64,000 nt of DNA from the NCBI GenBank assembly GCA_033297075.1, contig MU858082.1, positions 1 to 64,000 of the forward strand. The letters are read 5' to 3'. Positions 8,954-21,592 of the stretch are shown here, piece by piece. Position 1 is the stretch's first letter. Each line of letters opens with the position of its first letter. The position numbers and the translations under genes are program-made. The notes under the pieces were generated by a model. It had not been told where the DNA came from. It ran no database searches and worked only from the letters and a program-made list of their open reading frames with translations. This DNA is from Rhypophila decipiens (lineage: Eukaryota > Ascomycota > Sordariomycetes > Sordariales > Naviculisporaceae).

Positions 8954-11900
8954 TCACAAAATAGCAGCCAACGCCTTACCGATACAATCGCCTTGCCCAG
9001 ACATGCCATTAAGCTCCTTCAAGAACTTGCACTGCGCCATAGCCCTGATCCTCAGCAATTGAAACTGATTCGTCTCATAATATTCCATCTCCTCCCCATC
9101 CTTCTTGGCCAAACTCTTAGCAGCCAGATCGGCAACTGAACCCGCAGCCAATCGCGCAATCAGCCTCCTCAGTCCCGTCTCGACACGAGCATGTTTCCCC
9201 AATATCTCCTGAATCTGCTCCGCCGTCTTGGTGCACATAAGCTGCTTTTCTAGCGACGCTGCCTTTTTCTTCCTGTTTGCTCGGTTCCTGGTCATGATAC
9301 CAATCTCTTTGAGGTGGTTGCCTGCTCTGTTGACGACGACGCTGCGCACCTTGGCGCACCAGCCTGGGTTGGCTAGATATTCTTTCAGGCCGGGGATGTT
9401 GCCAATCTTCCAGGTTTTATTTTGCTGGGTAGTTTTAACCTCATCGCCACCGATCTGGACCGCAGTTGAAGAGGAACCGGCTTGGGTACCGCTGGCGAGA
9501 AAGGATTCTGCGTCGGAATCAGCTAGCTCGACTGGTTCTATCCAACCCCCGGGTTTACGATGTGCTTCTTCCAGCATAAAGGCATGGATCGAGCCCGGCT
9601 GTCGGGTGAGTCGTGTGACGCCGAATCTGTCACGTTGTCTGTTAGTAACATAGTGACCGGACGGGACTAAACGAGAGCCGTATACTTACTGTTTCCACAA
9701 GGCGGTCTTGACGCGGTGAAAGTCCTCGGCGAGGCGACACTCCTGCAGCAATTTCTACATGTTAGAATCATCCTGTCTTCTTTCTCTGGAGGAGTAACAG
9801 CCAAATAACCAATACGCACCGAGCCCGGAACGGGTTTCTCCTTCTTATCTTCCAAGCATGCCTTGCCTGGCAACCCTCCCTTGGCAGAGAGGAGCTGGTG
9901 GAGCTCAAAAAAGACCGAGACCTCAAGTTGGACGGCTTCGAACAATCGTAGTTCCTCGGATTGCTCGTCCATGTATGGCTCGTTCGCGTTCTGTCCATAT
10001 TGCAGCACAAAAAGCCCTGGTCGTCGACAACATCCAGAGGCGTCATACCGCCGTGGTCCATCGCGTTGATGTCCGCACCTGCCTCCAAGAGTCGCTGCAC
10101 GCCATGGACATTACCGCTGGCACATGCGTAGTGAAGAGGTGCATTGCCAAGGTGGTCGGCCTGGTTTAGTAACTCTTTCTCAGCGTAGTGCTGGAGAAGA
10201 ATGTCTACCAGAGTTTCCGAGTAAGAAGATTCGAGCTTGGGAGAAAGGGCTGAGAGACGTTAGACGGACCATTAGCACACTCGCCCGGGATTCTGTCGGT
10301 ATCCGGCGTCACCATTATTCGAAACTCACATCTCTTCTGGTGGTATTTCCAATCCTTCCAACAAAGGGTCAAGGCCGTACAACCATGCGTTTGCGAGACC
10401 CTGAATGCGGGTTTGAACTTGAGCAGATACTTGGCTTGCTGCACTTTCAGGCCCTCGTCAGCAGTTGCGCCCAGACAGTATCCCCACAGCGAGACACAAG
10501 GCCAGCCAAACGGAAAGACGGAGCAGTAAGCGTCATGCCCAGAGTCGAGTACGAATGTTTTCGCATCAATAGTATTCTGGGGCGAGAGCTGTGCCAGGTA
10601 GTCGGCGACGGCAAAGTGGCCTTTGATGACGGCGCTCGCGAAGGGAGTGGCACCTCGATTGTCCCGGACGCCGGCCAAAGCGGGCAAGATCAGCTTGATC
10701 TGAGCAAGGTCGCAAACCTTGGACAACATATCGACAGTCCAGTTGCTAGCGATGGCCAGATGGAGAAAGGTTTCCCCATCACCCAACGTCTCCTTGCCAA
10801 ACTTGAACCCATACCGCAAAAGACGCTCAATAAGCTCGACACTCCTGCGCTGGAACGCAGCCTCGAGCACGCGCCGACTTGTGAGGTCGCTTTTCTCGAA
10901 TTTTCCCATCTCTAGGATTGTCTCCACAAAGTCAAATGCCCCCTGTGCCATGGCTTGGTGCAGGGGTGAGTACTTCATTCTGGAGAAAAACAACATGAGA
11001 TCGGGATCGAGAAGATAGTCAACGAGTCGATGGACCGGGCCCTTGTAGCCGCCCTTTTGCTCCCAGTTCCTGTGAAGCACAGGAGCGGCCACGGGCGGTC
11101 TCTGGATGGCTAGCGCAAAGCAATGAGCCTTGAGATGAAGCATATAAAAGCTCAGTGCTTCTTTCTTGTTTCGGGCGACTTCCCGCTCATCGCGGCCCAT
11201 GGATTCCGCAATCGCCCGCACCAGCCGTCTCAGGCCCGCTGGAGAGGACCCAAGTTGCCTGATTCGGTCCATGAGAAGCTCGAATATGTCGAGCTCCAAC
11301 GAAGCACATGCCAAGGCTACCGGGCAGTCTGGAAGCGTACCCTCGCCACGACCGAAACTGCCCGTGAGAACTTGTTCGTCCTGCATCTGAGCCACGGGTG
11401 AGGCTCCTAGGGCCAGGAGAGCCCTAACCGCAGGGAGGGCAGAACGCGGCATAGGTTGTTCTTTTGGGCTGATAGCAGCCATCAACGGGGTCTGCCCTTG
11501 CTGGTTAACAGCTTCAAGGTCGGCTCCTGCCTTTACCAGCAAATCTGCAATCTCCCTGATGTTTGTAGGCTCGAACCGACTCAGAAAATGGAGCGGAGTG
11601 CATCGCCGAAGGCCGTCTGCTCGTTTTGGTGATGCGCCGGAGTCGAGAAGAGCCTTGGTAAGCTCGTAATTGCCCCGGTTGCACGCAAGCCAAAGGGCCG
11701 TATGTCCGACGGGTCCAAACTCATTCACATTCGATCCACTACGGACCATCCGGGAGACATCGGCGGCGCGCATTGGACGAGTTTCTCCTTCGCCACTGAC
11801 CTCGAAACCGACGAGGACGGCCACTTGCAGATCCCTGCCGAAGAAGTCTCGGAGCGGAGGTAGAACCACCGCATGCTCGACGTCATCAACATCGTCCAGG

Positions 11901-14084
11901 TCGTTTATGCCAACAAGCAAAAACTGAACCTCGCCTTCCTCGCTGCTACTTCGTACGATTTTCACCCGAGGTCCGGGTTCAAAGAGGTCCAACCACTCCT
12001 GATTGCAAAGTCTCAACGCTTGGGTGAAGGCTCCTGGTTTGAGCGTTTCAAGGGCAAGCGCAAAGCAGCGGTTACTGGCCTGAGGGAAAACCTCCAGCGC
12101 GTCGTTAATGACGCGGCGGTATTCCCCAGTGATGGGGATTGACTTCGCTGCCAGGACCTGAGCAAGCACAATTGTGGCCGCCTTCGATCCAGCCGCTGCC
12201 GCTCGGCAAAGCCAGTCGACCGCTGTGGTCACGGATGGAGCTGTTCCCCAGCCATGATAATGGAGTATTGCCGCTTGGTATAAAGCACTCGATTCGTCCT
12301 CCCCTCTTCCGTGGTGTGCCAGTCGCTCTAGATCGACGAGCGCTTCGTACATTATCGCCTGGTTCAGCTGGACATTCCTGTGCTGCGAATGCGCAATCTA
12401 CTCCGAGAGTCAGAACCGAGCTGTGCGGTATGTTCCCTACAGGGCCGCAGATAAAGGAAACGGATTCTGACTTACAAAGAGATCGCTTAGTTTGCGTCGC
12501 TTGACAATTTTGACCATGTCGAGCGAGCAATCCTCGCATGATTCTTTCGAAAGGCCCTAATGTCGCATAGTCAGAAATCCATGGTCATTGTACATTAGAT
12601 CCCATGGGAGGACAGGGGTGTGAGGGGATCATGAGGGAATGTCATACGGGGTGCCTCTTGTTTGGAGATGGGCTCGTGGACTTCTCCGACCCTTTGTTCA
12701 GCTCACCAACAACGTGGGAGATACACTTGATGCGGTCCTTTGAGTCTTTGGCCCACGTGGCCTCGAGAATTGCCCTCAAACGGGCTATTTGGTTCTGGTT
12801 GTAGCATTTGACAGTTTCAAGCCGAGCCACGAGCCGCGATGCCAGTGTGAGGTCGTGGTTACTTTTTAGCTGCTCGACTGCTGCTGGGTCGTGTCGTGGC
12901 GTAGTTGGATATACGATGTCAAACTCTTCATCCAAGGGGCAGTTACCATCCAGAAATATCTTTGCAAGAAGCAGTCCGTACGAGTATATGTCTGCCTGGA
13001 TGGCCTGCTGCATCGTCAGGGACAGGTTTCGTGCCTCGGGTGCCTCCCAGGGAAACGTCTTTGACAAGAGGCGACACGTGGGATTCTCCTTGCCCATGTA
13101 GTCACTCAAGATGAGCGAATTCTCGAAATGACATAGCTTGAACGTTAATGAGTCGTCCGATAAATCGAGAAAGGAGGGGTAGGCTCGTATCACATTTTCC
13201 GCCTTCACGTCGCCATGGACGACTCCGCAGTGATGAAGTCGACTAAGGGCGAGGGCAATGCACCTCGCGATTTCGACCTTGGTGTTCCATGGCAGAGGTC
13301 TCAGAGGTAGCTTGTAGTCCGCCTCTTCGGAGGGATTCTCCCGGTCCCGACCCAGCAATCCGAATTCCTCCGGACTTTTGAGAGTGCGTGTATTATATGC
13401 TCTGCTGCTGTGTTTGTCGCGAAGGAAGTCATCCAGGTTCTGGCCGTGGCCCGCGTCAGTCAGCAGGTATGGGTAGTGTCGAATTTGTTCAGAGGCCGTA
13501 GCGACCACCAAGGGTTCCCAACCCACGCCGTGGATGTGTTCAATGTATCGCTCCGTCTTGATGGAAGGATCGCTCAGGATGGTAACTTCTGTGCAAAGGG
13601 CACTGTAGTCAAAGGCTCCGACGTCATTATCGCGGAGAAGTATATCCGGATTAATGCTTTTCATAAACACCCTTGTCTCTCCTATCAACTCATCTTTTTT
13701 GTCTTCAGGTTTGATCAAATAGCGGGAGGGGCCCTGCGTGATCAATTCTACTAACTCCTTATACTCCGGGTCATCCTGCACACGTGCAGCACGTGCTAGG
13801 ATTACCTTCCTCTCGTCAATGCTGGTTATGGCGTGGGAGAGCACATACGACCCGCTCTCAGCAACTTGGCGAATAGACGGGATTTCGACTGGTTTCTCCT
13901 TGAATATAGGGACGTGCCGGCCCAGAACCGTGTTCAGCAATGATGCTGTGCTGAGACGCTCGCGTGCGGCGTCCGCTACGGAGTTCACCGGGCTGTCCTG
14001 GCTCGGTGCCAGCAAGATGAGCGGACGAAGTGGAATGGTCCAGGTTGTTGGTTCAGCCGGCTGCAAAGGCGGTGCTGTCGTCAT
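8954..14084 (-). CDS. Pseudokinase-Sel1-ankyrin fusion protein (one apparent frameshift)
   Basis: Six exons: 14084-12648, 12556-12476, 12382-10330, 10249-9820, 9754-9690 and 9626-8954; introns of 63-93 nt with good splice signals, about 1579 aa. Exon 1 is a kinase-like domain: HGDVKAENV at residues 290-297, WEAPE near 346-350 and ADIYSYGLL for subdomain IX. The DFG position reads HFE (319-321), and no glycine loop or VAIK lysine is evident, so catalysis is doubtful. Exon 3 opens with a Sel1-like repeat, then many ankyrin repeats; exon 4 adds a clear ankyrin unit. The C-terminus is basic and helical. In exon 4 the frame breaks at a five-base run (10009-10013); restoring phase needs one extra base, and downstream introns then fit exactly. 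It is probably an intracellular scaffold or sensor; its partners are unknown. Confidence 0.72.
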
Positions 14085-14559
14085 GGTGTATCGATCGTGG
14101 CTTGAAATGATGGAATCGATTGTCGACGGTCGTTCACGTGGGTCTAAAAACGGAGCATAAAAATGATTGTCAAAACACTGAATAAAAGATAAGAAAGACT
14201 CTTGTCAAATTATCAAGAAAAAAGTCAATAGTAACTCAAATCCTGTTGATAGAATTCTGAATGAACAAGAAGAATTACACCTGTGTGTTGTTGTCTTCTC
14301 GGCGGAGGTTGGGTCCGCGGAGGACCGAGCATCGCCGAACCACCGTAGCCGCTAGCGACCCGATCGCGGAACGCCGTTCAGGCGCGTAAGGTGCTAACAG
14401 ATCTGTCAGCACTTTACACCAGACTTTGTTTACCTATTAACTTGACAGCCATCGACCCCGTTCTGGCTCCTGATGCTTCTTTCCCTGAGACATTATCTGT
14501 TCGTCCTATCAGCTATCAGGATATCAACGGTCACTTCTCACATTCCTTGCCAACACCGA

Positions 14560-15464
14560 CTACCCACTCGTCCCAATAAAGACGACCAACACAGCGGCAT
14601 AAGCCGCAGTCCCCGCCACACCATCCTTCTTCTGCATCTCCTCCAGATACGCCAGAATGGCGCCCAAGATCAAGACCGCCGCCGAGGCCGTGACCAACTG
14701 AGCAATCAAGTTATCATACAGCTTCATAAACAGCATCGGCACAATCAGCGACAATCCCGTCAAGACCGCCACGCGCAGTCTTCCCAAAAACTCGAGCCGG
14801 TTGTCGATCGTGTGGCTGAACCCGCCGTACCCGGCGTACTCCGGCACGGGGACGTCATAGCCTTTTCGCGGAAACGGGTAATCCTCGTGGATCAGACCTT
14901 CGCTTTCGAGGATGGCAGAGTCATTCTCCATGTTTATGTAGAACTGGTCCCTCAGAAAGCTCGCCGTGCGGGCGAATCGGCTGGTCGGCTCGAGCATGTA
15001 CTGCAGGTCTCGCAGGGCACCGACTGTTATTCGCAACCAAGTGAAGCAGCAAAGATTGATCAGTTATTAACTACGGTGAACATTATTGCCTCGTGTCGTG
15101 GATTGGGCTTGAGACCAAAGGCTCACCTACCATAATCGTTCATCAACCCCTTGACCCTCTCCATCTGGCTGTCGGTTACATGCTGGCGCTCCGACATCAA
15201 AGCAAACTCCCTCGCAAGGAGGCTCTTCATGTGGATGATGCTCATGTACTGCAGCACGCGCAATCTAACCACGGGCTCTTTTGGCGAGCGTCCGTGTCGG
15301 CCGGGCCTTCCCGTCTCCAAGAGAACCGAGATCCGTCTGTCCAGCATGGCGCCCTCGTATAAACGGTCTTCAAACGGCAAGTCCCTTTGATGCCGTGATG
15401 CCGTCGAGTTTCTGTGAGGTGTGGGAGGTCGCTCTGGGTCTCGATCAACACGAGATGGCCGCAT
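14560..15464 (-). CDS. DUF6594 family three-TM membrane protein
   Basis: Two exons, 15464-15131 and 15023-14560, with a 107-nt phase-1 intron; 265 aa. The N-terminal half is a charged helical region (LYEGAMLDRRISVLL, a run of basic and acidic helices, then ALRDLQYML). Three hydrophobic helices follow near residues 195-212, 216-237 and 246-263, ending a few residues before the stop. Helical N-terminus plus a C-terminal three-TM bundle, with a final AAYAAVLVVF-type helix, is the hallmark of the fungal DUF6594 family. Its biochemical function is unknown. It lies between the two kinase-like genes on the same strand, 380 bp from the pseudokinase start and 810 bp from the other kinase stop. Confidence 0.72.
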
Positions 15465-16274
15465 CCTGCTTCGTGAGCGGGGGACTGCGGCTGTTTTTTT
15501 TTCTCATGTGGGAGTTGATCGATCTTGTCATCTGGATATCTGATTCGGGGCAAATTGATTGGGCAAGATAGATGGAGAGCCAGAATGTTACAGAATATGA
15601 ACTATCTGGAGGTAGGTACCTTCCAGATCCTCCCTTTCAAAGCGTTGTAGCCGGGAGACTTCGTTCCCCATTGTTGAGGATTATCAGCTGGCGTTGGTGA
15701 AAGGCTAGTATCGGTACCGGGGCCACAAATATCGAGAGTTATTGTTTATACTTCAATCCGTCAATCGTTCCTACCAGTAACTAATGTTGAAATTGAGCCG
15801 CAACGTAGGATCAAGAAAAGGTTGTGATTGCCAGTGAGCCATTTCCGAGAGAAGCCCCGCACTCCATCACACTTGTAGACAGTTTCAAGGTAGCACAGCA
15901 TGTATCTTGCATGGCTGTAATGGAAGAAACCGAGTCATCATCCCCTAGGCAGCTGCCATGTACGAGGACAGAGCTCGTGTAATAGCGACCTCGCTAAAAG
16001 AACTCATGGGGATATCGGTCAAGGTGGAAGTTGCAGGTCATCCAAACCATTTCGAATATCACTGCATAACGTTTGCAACAAATCAGTGAGTACCTTCCCA
16101 CTTGCTCTTGGCCTTTCCTCTGAAGACTACGGGGCATAAATGGGAGTTAGACTTCATTTGATATAAAAGTAATCTCATTATTAGCACTATGGGTATAAGA
16201 TAGGTTCGAAACTTGAATGAACGTGGATGGAAGACAATTTGAGTTGGAGAACTGTGTAACCTGTGTTGCGGTGT
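15465..16274. other. Intergenic, no gene seen
   Basis: This 810-bp stretch lies between the DUF6594 start and the kinase stop. A 43-codon ORF at 15958 ends at a possible GTGAGT donor but has no recognisable partner exon. I see no repeat or RNA signal. Confidence 0.5.
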
Positions 16275-18999
16275 TCACCACTTAAGTTTTTGTTTTTCGG
16301 CCAAAGATTCCATAGACTGTGCCACGATAATCCCCTGCGGTCTTGTAAAGTCTTCTGAGGGCTTGAGACGTAGCTCCTGCTTGGTGTAGTATTCCTTGTT
16401 TGCTCGCCCCGACTCGCTCATTTGTTCTAGACGCTTGATTATTTCCTGACATGTGAGCCTCTTCTTTTTCGATTCTGTGCCGATGATGCTGCCTGATGCT
16501 GCAGATGACTTTGTTGTTTGACGACTGGAGCTGTTGATGGAAGGCCCGGGGGTCATTGGCATATCTTTGGGCGCGGAATTGGCTTCCTGTATAGGTGGTT
16601 CTGAAGGAGAATGCCTCGAATCCCTTCTCCATGAATCCCGCTGTGGTTTGTCTTCCACTACCAGCATTCCATCCACTATTAGATCAAGGAAGTTATTGAC
16701 AAACTGGGTACAGTCGTGATGGCGACGTAGTTCAAGAACCCACTGCGAAAATGGATCGGCATGGCGACACTCAGTTAGCATCTTGTTCCGAAAATAAATT
16801 TGTGAGGCGGGATATGAGCAGGATCAGAAACATAGAAATACGAACCTTGATAACAGCCGGACTGACTACAGCCTTTGTTCGATCTTTGTCTGGATACAGT
16901 TGGTAAAACGTGTCCTGGGGTATTCTGTCAAGTCCTTGGGCCATCCTTGATTCGGAAAATTTCCCACTAGGATGACCAATAACGACCCAACTGACAAACT
17001 CAAGAAATACACAACCAAGGCCCCAAATGTCGAAGGACCGAGATATCTTCTGGAAAAGGTCAATCTCGGGGGCACGATACGTCCTCGTAAATGCCGGGAG
17101 TCTTGCATTTGATCGCGAGTCAGTGGTATGGAAATTTGATATGCCAAAGTCAGCTATCTGGATAACGCCGAGCTTGTGAGTCGCTTCCTTCCAGTCCTCG
17201 AACCATAAAAGGTTTGCTGGCTTGATGTCGGCATGAATCCCGTAGTAAGGGTCTTTGGCCTGACCCACGCCGGTCGACCGTTGACTGTCTTTCCTGCGCG
17301 GCATGTTGTGCACCATATCAAGTGCGTTGGTGATGCCCTGGCACTGGGACAGAAACCACTGAGCGAAGTCAGTCATTTCCTCAGATCCCCTCGAAGGCGG
17401 GGATCGCTGTGCCCAAAGACCGTTGAGGTCTCCGCTTGCTAGAGGGAAGACCAGATAAAATTCAGGCCTCTGCTCTGCCTCAAAGTGGTGCAGCTCCATG
17501 GTGAAGAGCAGTTTGACTAGGTGTTGATTTCGTTGAGTACTTAGGCGCTTGAGAATGTCTACCTCGTGGTCAAAGTCTTTCCGTGTGACTCTCGGGCGCA
17601 GCTTTTTGAGGGCACACTGGGCGTTCTTCTCCGTGGACTGAACCTCAAGTCAGCATTTTCGCCGAGGACTCACGAGCCCGATATATATCGGCTGATGCGG
17701 GCGATGGATAAAAGAACTTACCGAGTAAGACGGAAGTCGATGGTGGGCTTCGTCAATCTCGACAAACGTCACCTCTCCATAGTGTCCTCCTGGTGCGGCA
17801 TTGTCGCCTTGGTCTGGAGAAGCTTTGATGGTCTTGAAGGGAAGAGGTGCTCTTTTGAGGAGCTTATAATGATGAAGTTTCTCGTCGCCCTCCGTCCCGC
17901 GATTGAAATAAGGAGCGAGAAATTTCCATTGTCGCTCGTAAAAACTGTCGAGCTTATCATAGTCCCAATCTGGGCCCTCGAAACAGCTTAAGGGCTCAAA
18001 ATTCCCATCTGACTTCTTCACGCGCAGTCGACAAGTGGCATCTTTAGCGCGGTTGTAGACGGGTAAGCTCGAGTCGTCCAGCTTGCAGTCGAGGAAGTTG
18101 GGGAGCTGCTGGTGCATTTTGCAGAGGATCAGGATGGCCAAAGTCTTCTTATATGAGACTGGGGTACCACAGATTTCGCTGGCAATGGCATAGAGGTTGA
18201 CATCTTGTTGCCAGTTCTGGTTCTCCCAATCCAATTCAAGACATGCCGGGAGTATATCTTGGACGGTTTCAAGAGTGAGGATTTCGTCGAGTTTACCGTT
18301 GGAGATGTAATGGTGGTCTTGGTTGTAAGCCATGTTGCGAGCCTCCCATAGGCGCTTGGAAACAGTCTTGAGATGGCTTTCTGCTTCGTCGCGAGGGCGA
18401 TGCAACAGAGATTTCGAGTCAGGGACATCGGCTGGTCTCGCCTCTGAAAAGCTCTGGATGGGGAAAGCCGCCCCGGCGTGCTCAACCAGCTCTGCAGTGC
18501 GGCCCGCTGTGGACAGGGATGGATTTCCTGGTCTTGATGCAATGTACTGTCCTTCCCCTCGGTCGACAACGGTTAGTCCAGACCTTCCTCCCCATGACAC
18601 CTCATCAGTATGCACTGGAGTTCGTTTTGGTATCCCATAAGTGGCGTTTCCGCCGATCGCATCTGTGGCTGGGCCAGCGTATCGGGCTGCTGCGCTGGAC
18701 TCTGATGGCCGGCCCGATTCACCCCGGGCCGTTGTCACCCCACTTCCCGATTCACTAATGCTTCCAGCCGTGGTAGAGTTGTTGTTTCGCTAGTGAGTAA
18801 TTACCCCAAGTCAGTGAATTTGTTCTTAAACCCATAATCACGCTCCCTCATCCAGTTCTTAATCCATCATTGGAGTCGCGTCAAACCCGAATCGACTTGG
18901 AGAAGTTGGGCTTACCGGGAGCAAATGCCTTCCAACGAATCCAACCCCTCTATAAATCAACTTTTTCACCTTCCCAGGCCGCTTTTGTGTTTGGTCCAT
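16275..18999 (-). CDS. Serine/threonine protein kinase with long N-terminal extension
   Basis: Four exons: 18999-18916, 18789-17722, 17637-16846 and 16781-16275; 816 aa, phases all consistent. The first exon (28 codons, basic) is inferred from an ATG at 18999 and matched splice signals; without it the frame has no ATG for about 140 codons. Residues about 150-340 are a helical, Trp/Tyr-rich region common in fungal kinases of this type. The kinase has a GGHYGEV glycine loop, CALKKL with the ATP-binding lysine (about 394), HADIKPANLL (Asp about 521), ADFGIS (Asp about 547), YRAPEID and DIWGLGCVFLEF. All catalytic residues are present, unlike in the nearby pseudokinase. The last exon encodes a low-complexity, basic tail. 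It is likely cytosolic; substrates are unknown. Confidence 0.82.
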
Positions 19000-19598
19000 T
19001 TAGTCAAAGCGCTCGGTTCGTGGTGTGCTAATTTGGAGGGCTTCTGGAAGAGTTGCTTCCTCCGACCCCACCTGGCGGGGAGGAGCCCCTTTTTGTAGTG
19101 CCTTGCCCTCCGTGCCTTGAGGCTCAGCTATTCTTTCACTTCAAACCAACCTCTCCCATCTTGATCTGGTGAGGCTCCGGGTTAAGCGCCCAGCTCTGGA
19201 TGATCTCTACAGGGGCGTCAAATCAACTCGATCAACACCTGATGGAGGTGCAGGGAACCATTGTTATTATCTGCAACCCTCCCTCCCCCCGTCCGCACGC
19301 CACCGGTTGTAGCGTCATGCAATGATCTCGTTCAGTACTAGTATTTTTATTACAACTCCAAGATCCCAAGTCGGGTGGGTGATTTCCCAAACTCACAGCT
19401 GAGCACTTGCCCTCCCCCGCCTCAGGAATGATGAGGTTACTCCGTACTGTTTCCTAGGTATCCGTATCGCTCGGTACTCCGTTACTCCAAACCCTCCCCG
19501 CCGCCCGGTTTCCGTGCGCCATAAATACAAACAACCCGCTGAGTAATTTCCCCAAACTCCAGGCCCAAAAACAGAAGGAATCAGACAGACGGCCCGCC
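19000..19598. other. Intergenic, no gene seen
   Basis: This is the upstream region of the kinase gene on one side and the 3' flank of the small gene at 19599-20014 on the other. I see only short pyrimidine and C runs. Confidence 0.5.
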
Positions 19599-20014
19599 CT
19601 ACCAAGATGGCGATGAGATATTTTCCTTCTCCGACTAACAAAAATGAGAAAAGTTTGTTAGTAGCCCACCAAAAAAAATTTCTCTTTTCTTCATTTGTGT
19701 CAGATTAGACAAAGACTAACATCTGAGAGTTTTCTCGGCGCAGAGATAATATAGTAGTCGTTTCGCAGCTCGACCTTGAACTGATTTTGTCGGAATTCGG
19801 ATGTCAAGAGATGCATCATGTCCGCAACATTTACATACGGGGCAGGGATTGCCGTAACTACCTGTGGTGTTGATGGAGCCTCCGTCATGTGTCTTGATGT
19901 CGATGGTCGGGGATGATGTTCCCCATGTCGACCTTTATTTCGAAACTTTCGAAAAAACCAGGATGATATCGTTTTTAACATGTGTCGAAAGCGTGCAAGT
20001 AACGAAGCGCGCAT
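19599..20014 (-). CDS. Small two-exon gene, hypothetical protein
   Basis: Exon 1 is 20014-19721 (98 codons). A GTTAGT donor, a CTAAC branch site, a pyrimidine tract and a TAG acceptor define an 86-nt phase-0 intron, and exon 2 (19634-19599) adds eleven codons, for 109 aa. The N-terminus is basic with FFRKF-type clusters. The second half, around YVNVADMMHLLTSEF and NDYYIISAPRKLSD, looks like a folded alpha/beta segment. I recognise no family. The splice signals and a non-repetitive second half argue for a real gene, but the support is modest. Confidence 0.45.
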
Positions 20015-21592
20015 CGTGAAAACTCAGTGTGTTGATGGTGACGAACTCGTCAGAAAGGAGAGAGAGATATGGGGGAAAATCATAAACGAGATTGGGGCGG
20101 GGACCAAGGGTAAATACAAATTGAGGTGACTGTGCTGGACCTCCGCCACCCACCTCATCCTGTATTCTACACCCACGTATCCGTATTTACTAGAACTGAC
20201 TCAAAGGAATTTTGAAGTGCCAATCCGGTTTTCTTTGGTCTCACCACACCATCGGGTGCACTGTGCTGTGGTTGGCCGGGTCAACGCGAAACAGGACGCT
20301 GGGGCTATAAATGTAATAACACGGCCCCCTATGCAGGCCGGAGGTGGCTGCCTCCGTGGCAATGTTCTCTTCTTGGACGAGATAATGGCGGATTTGGATG
20401 AACCGAATGTAGTTAGCGTGCATAGGCCCTTTAGGCTCAGTGCCTCCGGGCGAAATAAATTCCATCCATCCATCCATCCAATGTTCTCTTCCCAATCAGT
20501 TCTGCACTTTACCTTGCGAGAACACAACGTTTCTGCCACTGCACGCGTCTGCCTAACTTTAGTCTTGTGAACCTTCATCAAGCACTCAGACAAGTCATGT
20601 CTAAACGCACTTGGTTGAATCAAAATCACCACGTGTGAAGGTTATCACATTGACAAGACAAGTGGCGAGTCTATGCGGACAGCATGTTGAGATATTTCCC
20701 AAAGCGGTTAGAAGGATATCTCACGTACTGTACTGTACCAAGTGAAAGGTGGCTACTTGTCTACTTGTCTTACATGGTCTTGGCATATTCCTCGTTTACG
20801 AGGGTCAGAGAGCACAGCACATTCCGCCAGTAGGAACATCGAAGCAAAACAAGTTCTCATCGTAAAAGTAGAGAAGAAAGGAAAAATAAGAGTGTATAAC
20901 CAAGTTTATTCAATTAATACGCTTTCGTCTCATGAAGCTTGACTACTCTACTATTCTAAATCAACTTATTTACTTTTCATGGCTTGATATTGTCCTTTAA
21001 GAGGTTAGGTGGGCTTACGCATTTATCTGGTCAATTATCTTGTCCAATCAAGGAACTGAACCATGTACGAGGAAAGAAGGGAGAAAATGCAATTATTGCG
21101 TTGATAGCAAAAGCTGCCTTGGCAGCAGCAGAGCAACTAAATGAAAGGCTGTAATCCCACCTTGAGAATGGAGAAATGAAGCAAGAAACAAAGGCGAAGA
21201 AAGAGGGGAGGACGGAAGTTGGAACTGGGACAAGAAAATTGACAGTACAGACGCCAAACACCATGTCGTGCCGCCGGTGGAGACATGCACCACAGTACTC
21301 CAATCTCAGTGGCTTTGTGACAATCAGTACAAACATTGTTGTGTGTGGTGGCGATGTGGCGATGCCTAGACCTCGGTATCACATGCTAGGCCGCTGGGGT
21401 ATATTTCCACCCGCCCACACACACATCCGACCTTCTCCTCCAGACAACACTTTTCTTCTCTTAGTAGCAATACAACCACGTTTTGCCCACCAAAAACATG
21501 CTACAACAAAAAGTGTTCCCTGGGCCTTCCTTTGTACCGGATCAGATCTCAAGCAAGGTCTCATCCTCTTAATTACAAACCACGGAATCATA
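20015..21592. other. Intergenic, microsatellite only
   Basis: There is no convincing gene in about 1.6 kb. A short CATC microsatellite (about 20463-20480) and AT-rich patches around 20860-21000 are present. Overlapping ORFs on both strands here lack motifs or splice support. Confidence 0.5.

Noticed and set aside
15958..16090. 43-codon ORF ending at a GTGAGT
   Set aside because: No partner exon, motif or homology seen.
20463..20480. CATC microsatellite
   Set aside because: Too short and simple to be a CRISPR or a regulatory array.
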